Assembly: GCA_050116415.1 (NCBI GenBank) | Contig: JASFOS010000067.1 | Span: 1-11,317, forward strand | Length of the DNA: 11,317 nt | Reading direction: 5' to 3' | Origin: JARRJY01 sp050116415 | GTDB taxonomy: Bacteria > Pseudomonadota > Gammaproteobacteria > UBA6429 > Thiohalophilaceae | Shown: in pieces, positions 1 through 7,782 of the stretch | How the letters are laid out: each line of letters starts with the position of its first letter | Numbering within the stretch: the first letter of the stretch is position 1 | The notes under the pieces: generated by a model | Told to the model about the DNA's origin: nothing | The model's database searches: none | The model's input: only the letters and a program-made list of their open reading frames with translations | Translations under genes and position numbers: made by a program

Positions 1-35
1 GCTCATCTTGTTAATCACAGTTATAGATTAAGGTC

Positions 36-671
36 ATGATGCTAGGTATTTTAGGCGGAACATTTGATCCCGTGCATTTTGGACACTTACGTCCGGCACT
101 GGATGTGGCAGAAACACTGAAGCTGGACGAGGTGCGCTTGATTCCCTGCGGGCAACCACCGCATCGTCAGCAACCGGTGGCAAGTGCGCTACAACGCCTG
201 TCCATGTTGCGGGCGGCAGTTGCCGGCCAGCGTGTTTTTAAAGTTGATGATCGTGAAATACGACGCGGGGGACCTTCCTACATGGTGGATACCCTGGCCT
301 CGTTAAAGCAGGACTTCCCAGATCATTCATTATGTTTAATCCTGGGGTGTGATGCCTTTCTGGAACTGGCAAGCTGGCACCGCTGGCGGGAACTCTTCAA
401 TCTGGCCAATATCGTGGTGACCCATCGTCCCGGCTGGTCAGTGAAGCAGGTCAACCAGCAAAGCGAGCTGGACAAGCAGGTGAAACAACGGCAGGTCACC
501 GTCGATAAACTGGCTAACTACGAGGCAGGCAAGATTGCCTTTATCCCGGTGACCCAGTTGGATATTTCCGCGACGCGTATACGAGAGCGGCTTAAGCAAG
601 GTCAGCAAGCCAGTTACCTGTTACCGGAAAAGGTTGAACAAATCATCAAAATGCAACATATCTATGGTTAA
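36..671 (+). CDS. nadD: Nicotinate-mononucleotide adenylyltransferase NadD
   Basis: Cytosolic enzyme of NAD+ biosynthesis that adenylates nicotinate mononucleotide with ATP to give deamido-NAD. The 211-residue product matches the usual family length (about 210). It has the nucleotidyltransferase signature GGTFDPVHFGH at residues 7-17, containing the HxGH motif that contacts ATP phosphates. GCDAFLEL follows near 104-111, and the second nucleotide-binding signature ISATRIR lies near 177-183. Two adjacent ATGs, at 36 and 39, are possible starts. An AAGG at 30-33 is only 2 nt from the first and 5 nt from the second, so 39 (210 residues) may be the real start. It heads the visible gene run and is followed 12 nt later by rsfS, the usual partner order in gammaproteobacteria. 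Its own promoter is not visible in the 35 nt upstream and may lie outside the window. Confidence 0.97.
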   Translation: MMLGILGGTFDPVHFGHLRPALDVAETLKLDEVRLIPCGQPPHRQQPVASALQRLSMLRAAVAGQRVFKVDDREIRRGGPSYMVDTLASLKQDFPDHSLCLILGCDAFLELASWHRWRELFNLANIVVTHRPGWSVKQVNQQSELDKQVKQRQVTVDKLANYEAGKIAFIPVTQLDISATRIRERLKQGQQASYLLPEKVEQIIKMQHIYG

Positions 672-683
672 TGGTTTTATAAA

Positions 684-1031
684 ATGAATACCGAACAATT
701 ACGCGATCTGGTGGTGGATGCACTGGAAGATATCAAGGCGATCGACATACGGGTACTGGATGTGCGTGGTAAATCCAGCGTCACCGATATCATGGTGGTG
801 GCTTCCGGCAATACCGCGCGCCAGGTAAAAGCGTTGTCGGATAACGTCGTCATGAAGGCCAAGCAGGCCGGGGTTAAGCCACTGGGCGTGGAAGGTGAAC
901 AACAAGGTGAGTGGGCCCTGGTTGACCTGGGTGACGTGGTGGTCCACGTTATGCAGCCCGCAATCCGTGATTTTTATAACCTGGAAAAACTCTGGGGTGA
1001 TGAGAGCCCCAAGGCCTCGGAAGCAGACTGA
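684..1031 (+). CDS. rsfS: Ribosomal silencing factor RsfS (Iojap/YbeB family)
   Basis: RsfS binds ribosomal protein uL14 on the 50S subunit and blocks joining with the 30S, lowering translation during starvation (known for the family). The 115-residue protein is a single Iojap domain. The conserved stretch SVTDIMVVASGNTARQV lies at residues 32-48, the GEWALVDLGDVVVHVM strand near 75-90, and the family-typical YNLEKLWGD near 98-106. A charged tail of about nine residues follows. E. coli RsfS is about ten residues shorter; the difference is mainly this tail. It starts 12 nt after nadD and ends 40 nt before rlmH. No Shine-Dalgarno sequence is visible before ATG 684, so translation may depend on coupling to nadD. 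Pairing with nadD and rlmH is standard. Confidence 0.96.
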   Translation: MNTEQLRDLVVDALEDIKAIDIRVLDVRGKSSVTDIMVVASGNTARQVKALSDNVVMKAKQAGVKPLGVEGEQQGEWALVDLGDVVVHVMQPAIRDFYNLEKLWGDESPKASEAD

Positions 1032-1057
1032 CGCATCATCCCAAGAATAATAACAAC

Positions 1058-1063
1058 AAGGAG
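1058..1063 (+). promoter_or_regulatory. Strong Shine-Dalgarno for rlmH
   Basis: AAGGAG ends 8 nt before ATG 1072 and fixes the rlmH start. It is the strongest ribosome binding site in the nine-gene run; rsfS, maf, rng and yhdP have weak or no recognisable site. Confidence 0.8.
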
Positions 1064-1071
1064 TAGACGGC

Positions 1072-1539
1072 ATGCAAATTCACCTGATCGCCATGGGTCA
1101 ACGCATGCCAGCCTGGGTCAACCAGGGGGTTGATGAGTTCATTAAACGTATGCCACCCGAATGCCGTATCAAGGTGGTTGAAATTCCCGCCAGCAAACGT
1201 ACCAAGTCCTCGGATCTCAAGCGTTTAATGCAACAGGAAGGGGAAAAGATGCTCAGCGCGATTCCCAAAGGGGCGCTGCTGGTAGCGCTGGATGTCAACG
1301 GCAAGCACTGGTCAACCGAGGAGTTATCCCGGCACCTGGATGACTGGTTACAAGGGGGACGTGACGTGGCGATGTTGATCGGCGGGCCGGAAGGCCTTGC
1401 GCCGGAGTGCCTGGAAAAAGCCGAGCTGCGCCTGTCATTATCGAGGATGACGCTGCCTCACCCGCTGGTGCGCATCATGCTCAGTGAACAACTCTACCGG
1501 GCAATGAGCATTCTCAAAAAGCACCCCTACCACAAATAA
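1072..1539 (+). CDS. rlmH: 23S rRNA (pseudouridine1915-N3)-methyltransferase RlmH
   Basis: SPOUT-class methyltransferase that uses S-adenosylmethionine to methylate N3 of pseudouridine 1915 in helix 69 of 23S rRNA, acting late on the assembled 70S ribosome (known for the family). The 155-residue length is exactly typical. Seen in the sequence: ALDVNGKHWSTEE around residues 72-84, the SAM-pocket loop GGPEG at 104-108, and the knot-forming C-terminal block with SLSRMTLPHPLVR near 122-134, SEQLYRA near 138-144 and the terminal PYHK. Many homologues end in PYHR, so the last lysine is a conservative change. It follows rsfS and sits 4 nt before maf. The gene is intact. Confidence 0.97.
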   Translation: MQIHLIAMGQRMPAWVNQGVDEFIKRMPPECRIKVVEIPASKRTKSSDLKRLMQQEGEKMLSAIPKGALLVALDVNGKHWSTEELSRHLDDWLQGGRDVAMLIGGPEGLAPECLEKAELRLSLSRMTLPHPLVRIMLSEQLYRAMSILKKHPYHK

Positions 1540-1543
1540 CACC

Positions 1544-2143
1544 ATGAACAACGATTTTGATATCTACCTGGCTTCTTCTTCACCGCGTCGACGCGAGCTG
1601 CTGGAGCAAATCGGGGTCAGCTACCGGCTGCTGAGTATCGAAGTGGATGAAACCCCTGGCGCCGGGGAGTCAGCGCAGGACTACGTTGTCCGGCTGGCGC
1701 TGGAGAAAGCCCGTTGCGGCTGGCAGGCAACGGCGCAACGCCACAAGCCGGTGCTGGGTGCGGATACTGCCGTGGTTATCAATAACGAGATCCTGGGTAA
1801 ACCCGTGGACCAGTCGCATGGCATCGACATGTTAATGCGGCTGTCCGGACAGACCCACCAGGTGATAACCGCCATTGCGCTGGTCGCGGGCGATGTCGAG
1901 CAGTCAGCCCTCAGTCGTAGCTTGGTCACATTTCGTGAAATTGATACGGCAGAATGTGAAGCATATTGGCATACTGGAGAACCCCTGGATAAGGCCGGTT
2001 CATACGCCATTCAGGGAAAAGGGGCTATTTTTGTTCAGCGTCTGGAAGGCAGTTATTCCGGCGTGATGGGCCTGCCTCTTTATGAAACAGCGGAATTATT
2101 ACAAAATGTAGCGGTCAAGATATTGAATCATAATAATAAATGA
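1544..2143 (+). CDS. maf: Maf nucleotide pyrophosphatase, YhdE type (dTTP/UTP-like)
   Basis: Maf-family house-cleaning pyrophosphatase that hydrolyses nucleoside triphosphates to monophosphates. The 199-residue protein has the family's SSSPRRRELL at 11-20, EVDETP near 33-38, the GADT motif with D74 as likely catalytic base, GKPVD (K86) and the KAGSYAIQGKG block with Q157 near 150-160. Homologues of the E. coli YhdE branch (dTTP, UTP and modified U nucleotides) carry YxIQG here, while the YceF branch (m7GTP) has a different sequence, so I assign the YhdE type. Its position immediately before rng agrees, since yhdE-rng is the E. coli order. Substrate is inferred from subfamily. The start at 1544 lies 4 nt after rlmH with no clear Shine-Dalgarno, suggesting translational coupling. 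Confidence 0.93.
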   Translation: MNNDFDIYLASSSPRRRELLEQIGVSYRLLSIEVDETPGAGESAQDYVVRLALEKARCGWQATAQRHKPVLGADTAVVINNEILGKPVDQSHGIDMLMRLSGQTHQVITAIALVAGDVEQSALSRSLVTFREIDTAECEAYWHTGEPLDKAGSYAIQGKGAIFVQRLEGSYSGVMGLPLYETAELLQNVAVKILNHNNK

Positions 2144-2155
2144 CAAACTGAGACG

Positions 2156-3628
2156 ATGAGCGAAGAATTACTGATCAATATGACACCCCAGGAAACCCGT
2201 GTGGCCTACGTGGAAAACGGGGTGCTACAGGAAGTACACATCGAGCGTGCCCGAAAACGCGGCCTGGTGGGTAATGTGTACAAAGGCAAGGTGGTCAGGG
2301 TACTGCCGGGCATGCAGGCCGCGTTCCTCGACGTGGGGCTTGAGCGTACGGCCTTTTTACACGTCTCCGATATTATTCATGAACATGAAGGCCGTAGCGC
2401 CGAGACCGAGCAAAACGGCAGCGACACCATCATGAGCCTGCTCAGGGAAGGCCAGGAGCTGATTGTTCAGGTGGTTAAAGATCCCATGGGCAGCAAGGGC
2501 GCGCGCCTGACAACCCAGATTTCGATTCCCTCGCGTTTCCTGGTTTACATGCCGGGCAGCGAGAACATCGGCGTGTCACAGAAAATCGAGGAAAGCGAAG
2601 AGCGCCAGCGCCTCAAGGATATCATCGCCAGGTATGCCGGTGAATTTGATCCGGGCGGCTATATTGTCCGCACTGTTGCCGAGGGGGTTAACGAAGAAGC
2701 GATCTACAAGGATATGCAATTTCTTAACAAGATGTGGAGTAGCTTGCAGGAACGTGCGCAAACCGAGCCGGTATGCACCCTGATACATGAAGATTTTCCC
2801 CTGGTGATGCGCACCATGCGGGATATGCGTGGTACCGACCTGGAAAAAATACGCATAGATTCCAATGAAACCTTCAATAAAGTCTTAAAGTTTGCCGAAA
2901 AGTTTATCCCGGAAATTGCCAACAAGATTGAATATTATCCCGGTGAACGGCCGATCTTTGATATCTATGGCGTGGAAGATGAAATTCGCAAGGCGCTGGA
3001 ACATAAAGTGCAACTCAAGTCGGGGGGATACCTGATCATTGATCAAACCGAGGCGATGACGACCATCGATGTCAATACCGGTGCCTTCGTGGGACATCGT
3101 AACCTGGAAGAAACCATTTTTAAAACCAACCTCGAAGCCGCACAGGCGATAGTGCGTCAGCTGCGATTACGCAACCTGGGCGGCATCATCATTATCGACT
3201 TTATTGACATGGTCGACCCGGAACACCGACGACTGGTTTTACGTGCGCTGGAAAAAAACCTGGAAAAAGATCACGCCAAAACCAATATCAGTGAAGTGTC
3301 ATCATTGGGACTGGTCGAGATGACCCGTAAACGAACCCGCGAAAGCCTTGAGCATATTCTCTGTGAACCTTGCCCCTGTTGCAGTGGACGTGGTTCACTG
3401 TTAACGGCCGAGACGGTGGCATACGAAATTTTCCGTGAAATTATTCGCGAAGCGCGCCAATTTGACGCACAGAAGCTGATGGTGCTGGCTTCCCAGTCAG
3501 TAGTCGATTTGTTACTCGATGAAGAATCAAACAGTGTTGTGGAACTGGAAGATTTTATTGGCAAGCCAATCAAGTTCCAGGTTGAAACGGATTATACACA
3601 GGAACAGTTTGATGTGGTGCTAATGTGA
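2156..3628 (+). CDS. rng: Ribonuclease G
   Basis: Endoribonuclease of the RNase E/G family. In E. coli it matures the 5' end of 16S rRNA and initiates decay of some mRNAs, preferring 5'-monophosphate RNA. At 490 residues it has the RNase G length and lacks the long disordered tail of RNase E. Seen: an N-terminal segment close to E. coli RNase G (ELLINMTPQETRVAYVE), an S1-type RNA-binding domain from about residue 37 to 125 containing VLPGMQAAFLDVG, and the DNase I-like catalytic region with TTIDVNTG (D305) and IIIIDFIDM (D348), the two Mg-binding aspartates. The zinc-link cysteines lie in CPCC at 406-409, where C406 and C409 give CPxC. It starts 12 nt after maf and ends 10 nt before yhdP, the E. 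coli order. The ribosome binding site is weak. Confidence 0.97.
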   Translation: MSEELLINMTPQETRVAYVENGVLQEVHIERARKRGLVGNVYKGKVVRVLPGMQAAFLDVGLERTAFLHVSDIIHEHEGRSAETEQNGSDTIMSLLREGQELIVQVVKDPMGSKGARLTTQISIPSRFLVYMPGSENIGVSQKIEESEERQRLKDIIARYAGEFDPGGYIVRTVAEGVNEEAIYKDMQFLNKMWSSLQERAQTEPVCTLIHEDFPLVMRTMRDMRGTDLEKIRIDSNETFNKVLKFAEKFIPEIANKIEYYPGERPIFDIYGVEDEIRKALEHKVQLKSGGYLIIDQTEAMTTIDVNTGAFVGHRNLEETIFKTNLEAAQAIVRQLRLRNLGGIIIIDFIDMVDPEHRRLVLRALEKNLEKDHAKTNISEVSSLGLVEMTRKRTRESLEHILCEPCPCCSGRGSLLTAETVAYEIFREIIREARQFDAQKLMVLASQSVVDLLLDEESNSVVELEDFIGKPIKFQVETDYTQEQFDVVLM

Positions 3629-3638
3629 AGTCTGCCTG

Positions 3639-6600
3639 ATGAGTAGCCTGACGAAAAAGTTAAGGAAAATTTACAGGTGGCTATGGTATTTACTGGCCTC
3701 GATTGTTCTGCTTTCCGCCGTGGTGATATCCCTCGTTCGTTTTGCACTCACCGAGATTGATAGTTACCGGGAAAAAATTGAACAGCTGGCAACACGGGCG
3801 GTTCAGCAACAGGTGGTTATAGAATCACTGGATGCGCGCCTGGTTGGTATGACCCCTACACTGGTTCTGGAAGGTGTTCACGTTCTCGACAAGACAACCA
3901 ATACGGAAATTCTCAACTTCAACCAGAGCAGTATCGGTATATCACTGATACAGTCATTCCGACATCAAAGACTTGTACCCAAGGATATTACCCTCTCCGG
4001 GATCAAGCTGGCCCTGATTCGACACCAGGATGGCGAAATTGCCTTGCATGGGTTTGAGCTGGGTGAAAAGAAAATCAGGAAAGAAAGTAACGAGGATCTG
4101 ACTAACTGGTTTATCAACCAGACATCACTGGCATTAAAAGACAGCACCATTATCTGGCAAGATAACAAGAGAAACCACAAACCGATCACCCTGACCGATA
4201 TCGACGTCGAGTTGTATAACCGTGGCAACCGGCATCAGCTTACCGGATCGTTTTCCCCGGAAGCTTCGCTGGGTAAACACATTGAGCTCGCCATGGATGT
4301 TCAGGGTGATTTAACGGAGCCGGAGCAGTGGCAGGGCAAGTTCTTTGTGCGCGGTGATGAGGTATACCTGACGCAGTGGGGGCAAACCATTCGCTATAAG
4401 GATACGATACTCAGGGATGGGGTGGCTGATTTTCAAATCTGGGGCGAATGGCATAAAAACAGGGATTACAGTATTGATGGTGATATTTCAATTTACCAGT
4501 TAAAAGTTGACACGCCACAAAACAAACAAATGGATATCGGTTTGTTGGGCGGTTTGTTCCGCTATAACAGCCACCAGCAGGGCTGGTCGTTGGCCGTTGA
4601 ACGGTTTCAGTATACCGGTATAGGCGGCATCCTGCCTGAAACAGATTTTTCGATAATCGCAAAAACCAACCCGGATGACGTGCAACCGGATATTGATGTG
4701 CGGGTTGAAAAATTCCAGCTTGAGAGTATCAAGGAAATTCTGGTTAACAGCAGTCTTCTTACTAAACAGCACCAGGAATTACTGCTGGGGCTTAATCCAT
4801 CAGGCATGGTAGATACCCTGCAATTTACCAGGGTGTATAACAAAAGCAACAAAGCGTTTGGTTTTCGTGCCCATGCCAGGCTGAAAGATGTCAGCAACCA
4901 GCATTTCAAAAAAATACCGGGCCTGACTAACTTCTCTGGCAGTTTATGGCTTAACCAGAATAAAGGCAGACTGGATATTGACAGCAGTGAAGCAGGTATT
5001 GATTTTGGCGGCCTGTTTCGTGCCCCCATAAGCCTGCAACAAGTCAGGGGCAGCGTGCAGTGGTGGAGATACAGTCATGGTTGGCAACTGGTATCAAGCC
5101 AGTTGCTGGCAAAGAATGCCGAGGCCAGTACACTTAACAATATTTCCGTGTACCTCCCGAATACGGGACCAATGTACATGGACTTGTATTCAAGGTTCTC
5201 GGCAGCCGCACAATACAAATCAAATTACCTGCCGGTAAAAATAATGAAAAAGCCCTTGATAGACTGGCTTGATCGCAGCATCAAGTCAGGTACCGTTACT
5301 AACGGTGGAGTCGTGTACCGGGGGCGTGTAGCTGATTTTCCTTTCCGCAATCCAGTCGGCAAGTTTGCCGTCAAGTTAAATGCTGATGATCTGGAGCTGG
5401 ATTACCAGAAAAACTGGCCGCCAATCAGCCAGGCCAGGCTGGAGGCCTATTTCGATAGCAAGAGCGTTGATATCAATATCAGTGAAGCCCGTTTGCTTGA
5501 TAGTACGATTACTTCTACTTCGATTGATATTGCGGACTATCGAAACCCGGTAGTGGATATCAATGGCAAGGTCAAGGGGACGTTTAAAGATGTTGTTGGT
5601 TTTGTCGTTAACAGCCCGATCCCGGCATCAAAAGAGTTGCTTGATATCGAGTATAAAGGGCATGCGACGACTGACGTGGGATTACACATCCCGTTAAAAA
5701 AAGGTAGCACCGTTGGTTATTCAGGTAGCGTGGATATTGAGCAGGGTGCAATTGGCCTGTTAGCGGGTGTGGTGGATATCAGCGAGCTTGACGGCAAGCT
5801 GGCTTTTTCCAATGACGGCCTGATGAGCAAGGAGCTTTCAGCAAAAATCTTCGGTAATCGTTCCGGTATTAATGTTTATAGCCAGGTGGTCGGCAAAAGA
5901 GTCAAAACCTATCTTGCCACTAACGGTATAACAGAGTCAGCCGTATTACTGGAAAAATTTTCCATTCCTGCCTATAAGCATGTTAATGGACCCATGGACT
6001 GGCAGGTACTGGTAGACTTTTCTGACGAGCAACAACACGTACCGGTGTTAAGCATTACCTCTGATCTTGTGGGGGTCGAGATGGCATTACCCGCGCCGTT
6101 TGCCAAGCCGGCAAGCCAGTCCAGCCAGTTAAATATTCAGGCATTTTTTAATGGTGGGGGCAAGTCGACCATTTATGCAAGCTATGGTGAAGATTTTACG
6201 AGCGCGGCAAACCTTAACACGAAGAGCTCTGGGTTGTTGATCGAAAGAGCGCATATCAAGTTTGCGCCAGAGAAGGCAGCATTACCCCAAAACAAGTTAT
6301 TGTATGTTACCGGTAGCCTTGATGGTTTTTCCCCGGTGAAATGGGGGAGACATATTGCCGCCTATAAAGATTTTACATTGAAAAAGAATAACAAGTTACC
6401 CGTTTTTCTGTCCATGCAAAAACTTGATGTGGTAATCGATAAGGACGAAGGCAAAGGTGAACAAAGGGTAAACATTCTGCCAGATAATTTCCCATCCATA
6501 TCAGGGAAAATTAACCAGTTTGTGTTCGATGACATGCCTTTGGGGAAACTGGATATCAAGATCAAGCCTTACCAGGGTAGCCTGAATATCGTTAAAATGG

Positions 6601-7319
6601 ATATCACTTCACCTGATATGAGCTTTATTTCGTCAGGGCGTTGGAACTATGAGCACAAGCAGCACCTGTCCGAATTAAATGTGAAAATGAAAAGTAAAAA
6701 CCTTGGCAAGTTATTTAATCGCCTGGGCCTGGCGGCGATAATCAATAATGGTAAAGCAGATATAAACGGCAATATTCACTGGAGTGATACGCCGTTTGAC
6801 TTCAGTCTATCCAAGCTCAACGGTAACCTGAACATGTATATCAAGGATGGTTCGATTGCAGACATTGACCCGGGTGCGGGCCGGGTTGTGGGTTTGTTGA
6901 GTCTTTCCGAATTACCACGGCGCCTGATGCTGGACTTCAGCGATATGTTCAAGAAAGGTTTCGTGTTCGATGAAATAAAAGGCAAGTTTACACTCAGTAA
7001 TGGTGATGCCAATACCAAGGCTATCAAGGTAGAAGGGTCGGTCGCCGAAGTGATTCTGCAAGGCCGTACAGGCCTGGCAGATCGTGATTATGACTTGAAA
7101 GTGAACGTAATCCCAAAGGTCGGCGAAACCCTGCCAGTCGCGAGTGGCGCACTTTTTGGTACCCAGATAGGGGCACTGGTCTACCTGTTTGAAAAAATCA
7201 TGGGCAAAGAACTCGAGAAGGCAACCGAACGTGAATACCGTGTCACAGGTAACTGGGATGATCCGGTCATAAAGCGTATTGAAAAATCGGGAAAAGACAC
7301 CAATGTTGATGGGGAATAA
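3639..7319 (+). CDS. yhdP: AsmA-like intermembrane lipid transport protein YhdP
   Basis: Very large AsmA-like protein of 1226 residues (E. coli YhdP is about 1266). E. coli YhdP, with TamB and YdbH, bridges inner and outer membranes and moves phospholipids outward (known). A basic N terminus is followed by one hydrophobic anchor at about residues 14-35, so the rest should be periplasmic. The body is a long series of beta-rich segments (DUF3971/AsmA-like) with few cysteines, as expected for a lipid-groove protein. The most recognisable part is the C-terminal AsmA_2-type region from about 1065: IADIDPGAGRVVGLLSLSELPRR, then IKGKFTLSNGDANT, then GALFGTQIGALVYLFEKIMG near 1168-1187 and a final YRVTGNWDDP. 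It starts 10 nt after rng and has no clear Shine-Dalgarno. A 67-nt gap follows. The reading frame is intact over its full length. Confidence 0.93.
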   Translation: MSSLTKKLRKIYRWLWYLLASIVLLSAVVISLVRFALTEIDSYREKIEQLATRAVQQQVVIESLDARLVGMTPTLVLEGVHVLDKTTNTEILNFNQSSIGISLIQSFRHQRLVPKDITLSGIKLALIRHQDGEIALHGFELGEKKIRKESNEDLTNWFINQTSLALKDSTIIWQDNKRNHKPITLTDIDVELYNRGNRHQLTGSFSPEASLGKHIELAMDVQGDLTEPEQWQGKFFVRGDEVYLTQWGQTIRYKDTILRDGVADFQIWGEWHKNRDYSIDGDISIYQLKVDTPQNKQMDIGLLGGLFRYNSHQQGWSLAVERFQYTGIGGILPETDFSIIAKTNPDDVQPDIDVRVEKFQLESIKEILVNSSLLTKQHQELLLGLNPSGMVDTLQFTRVYNKSNKAFGFRAHARLKDVSNQHFKKIPGLTNFSGSLWLNQNKGRLDIDSSEAGIDFGGLFRAPISLQQVRGSVQWWRYSHGWQLVSSQLLAKNAEASTLNNISVYLPNTGPMYMDLYSRFSAAAQYKSNYLPVKIMKKPLIDWLDRSIKSGTVTNGGVVYRGRVADFPFRNPVGKFAVKLNADDLELDYQKNWPPISQARLEAYFDSKSVDINISEARLLDSTITSTSIDIADYRNPVVDINGKVKGTFKDVVGFVVNSPIPASKELLDIEYKGHATTDVGLHIPLKKGSTVGYSGSVDIEQGAIGLLAGVVDISELDGKLAFSNDGLMSKELSAKIFGNRSGINVYSQVVGKRVKTYLATNGITESAVLLEKFSIPAYKHVNGPMDWQVLVDFSDEQQHVPVLSITSDLVGVEMALPAPFAKPASQSSQLNIQAFFNGGGKSTIYASYGEDFTSAANLNTKSSGLLIERAHIKFAPEKAALPQNKLLYVTGSLDGFSPVKWGRHIAAYKDFTLKKNNKLPVFLSMQKLDVVIDKDEGKGEQRVNILPDNFPSISGKINQFVFDDMPLGKLDIKIKPYQGSLNIVKMDITSPDMSFISSGRWNYEHKQHLSELNVKMKSKNLGKLFNRLGLAAIINNGKADINGNIHWSDTPFDFSLSKLNGNLNMYIKDGSIADIDPGAGRVVGLLSLSELPRRLMLDFSDMFKKGFVFDEIKGKFTLSNGDANTKAIKVEGSVAEVILQGRTGLADRDYDLKVNVIPKVGETLPVASGALFGTQIGALVYLFEKIMGKELEKATEREYRVTGNWDDPVIKRIEKSGKDTNVDGE

Positions 7320-7369
7320 ACAGACTTCAACAATTCAATGCCATGCCTGATGCCGGCAATAGTGAAAAA

Positions 7370-7378
7370 TGGTATGCT
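7370..7378 (+). promoter_or_regulatory. Candidate extended -10 promoter element before the small secreted gene
   Basis: TGGTATGCT fits an extended -10 pattern (TGn followed by a TATAAT-like hexamer, four of six matching). No good -35 is seen 17 nt upstream, as tolerated for extended -10 promoters. Transcription would begin close to the start codon at 7387, giving a leaderless or near-leaderless mRNA. This lies in the longest same-strand gap of the run (67 nt). Such motifs occur by chance, so the call is tentative. Confidence 0.3.
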
Positions 7379-7386
7379 AATTATAT

Positions 7387-7752
7387 ATGATGAACTGTAA
7401 ATCTCTTGTTGTTTTCCTGATGTTATCCATCGCACCGGCGGTATCGGCAGATCCAGCGTACATTATCACCGCTGAACAATGGGCGGTACCGCGTAGCGCC
7501 GAAGTGCTGCTAAAGATGCCGGCATTGAGAACCGCTATCCAGACCATGCAGGCCACCCCGGGCAACCGCTTGCTGATTCGTTATCCCGGCGGTGATGAAG
7601 GCGCCTTGTGGATGAGTGAACTGCGAAGCTGGCTGATTTCACTCGGGGTTTCATCACAAAAGATAGAATCAGTTCCAGGCAGCGAGGTGAACCAGATTGA
7701 GCTTGATATTATTTCCTCCTTGCCGGATATCAGAAAACCCGCGAGTAACTAA
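7387..7752 (+). CDS. Small secreted protein of unknown function, possible OmpA-like fold remnant
   Basis: I do not recognise a named family. The 121-residue product starts with a clear Sec signal peptide: Lys5, a hydrophobic core at about 7-17 (LVVFLMLSIAP), and an AVSA-D cleavage site predicted after Ala21. The mature protein is about 100 residues. It has no cysteine at a lipobox position, so it should be a soluble periplasmic or exported protein. The mature part has YIITAEQWAVPRS, then LLIRYPGGDEGALW (62-75), ELRSWLISLGVSSQKI (78-93) and a VPG turn. The last part resembles the strand-helix-strand pattern of OmpA C-terminal domains (helix, LG, x(3-4), I, x, x, PG), but the peptidoglycan-binding Asp and Arg pattern is not evident. 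Starts at 7387 and 7390 are both possible; neither has a Shine-Dalgarno. It sits between yhdP (envelope) and the amidase. The signal peptide and clean frame argue for a real gene. Confidence 0.8.
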   Translation: MMNCKSLVVFLMLSIAPAVSADPAYIITAEQWAVPRSAEVLLKMPALRTAIQTMQATPGNRLLIRYPGGDEGALWMSELRSWLISLGVSSQKIESVPGSEVNQIELDIISSLPDIRKPASN

Positions 7753-7782
7753 TCATTCACAAGTTGTAGGTAAAAACGTTCC

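Noticed and set aside
1..35. Possible promoter (TATAGA-like) before nadD
   Set aside because: Only 35 nt are visible, with no -35 that can be assessed, and nadD is often cotranscribed with upstream genes, so this cannot be supported.
699..1073. 124-codon minus-strand ORF opposite rsfS
   Set aside because: It is a shadow of a clearly conserved gene; its translation (rich in His, Cys and Tyr) looks like antisense of coding DNA and matches no family I know.
1544..1561. Maf and DarP share the same first six residues (MNNDFD), with similar codons
   Set aside because: The likely cause is common bias for A/T-rich, weakly structured early codons; similarity ends after residue six, so no shared origin or function is implied.
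4607..5029. 140-codon minus-strand ORF inside yhdP
   Set aside because: It overlaps an intact yhdP frame and has a Ser/Leu-rich translation typical of antisense frames, with no ribosome binding site or domain.
7350..7359. TGCCGGCA palindrome after yhdP, considered as a terminator or REP-like repeat
   Set aside because: It leaves no loop, is not followed by a T tract, and no second copy was noticed in the window.
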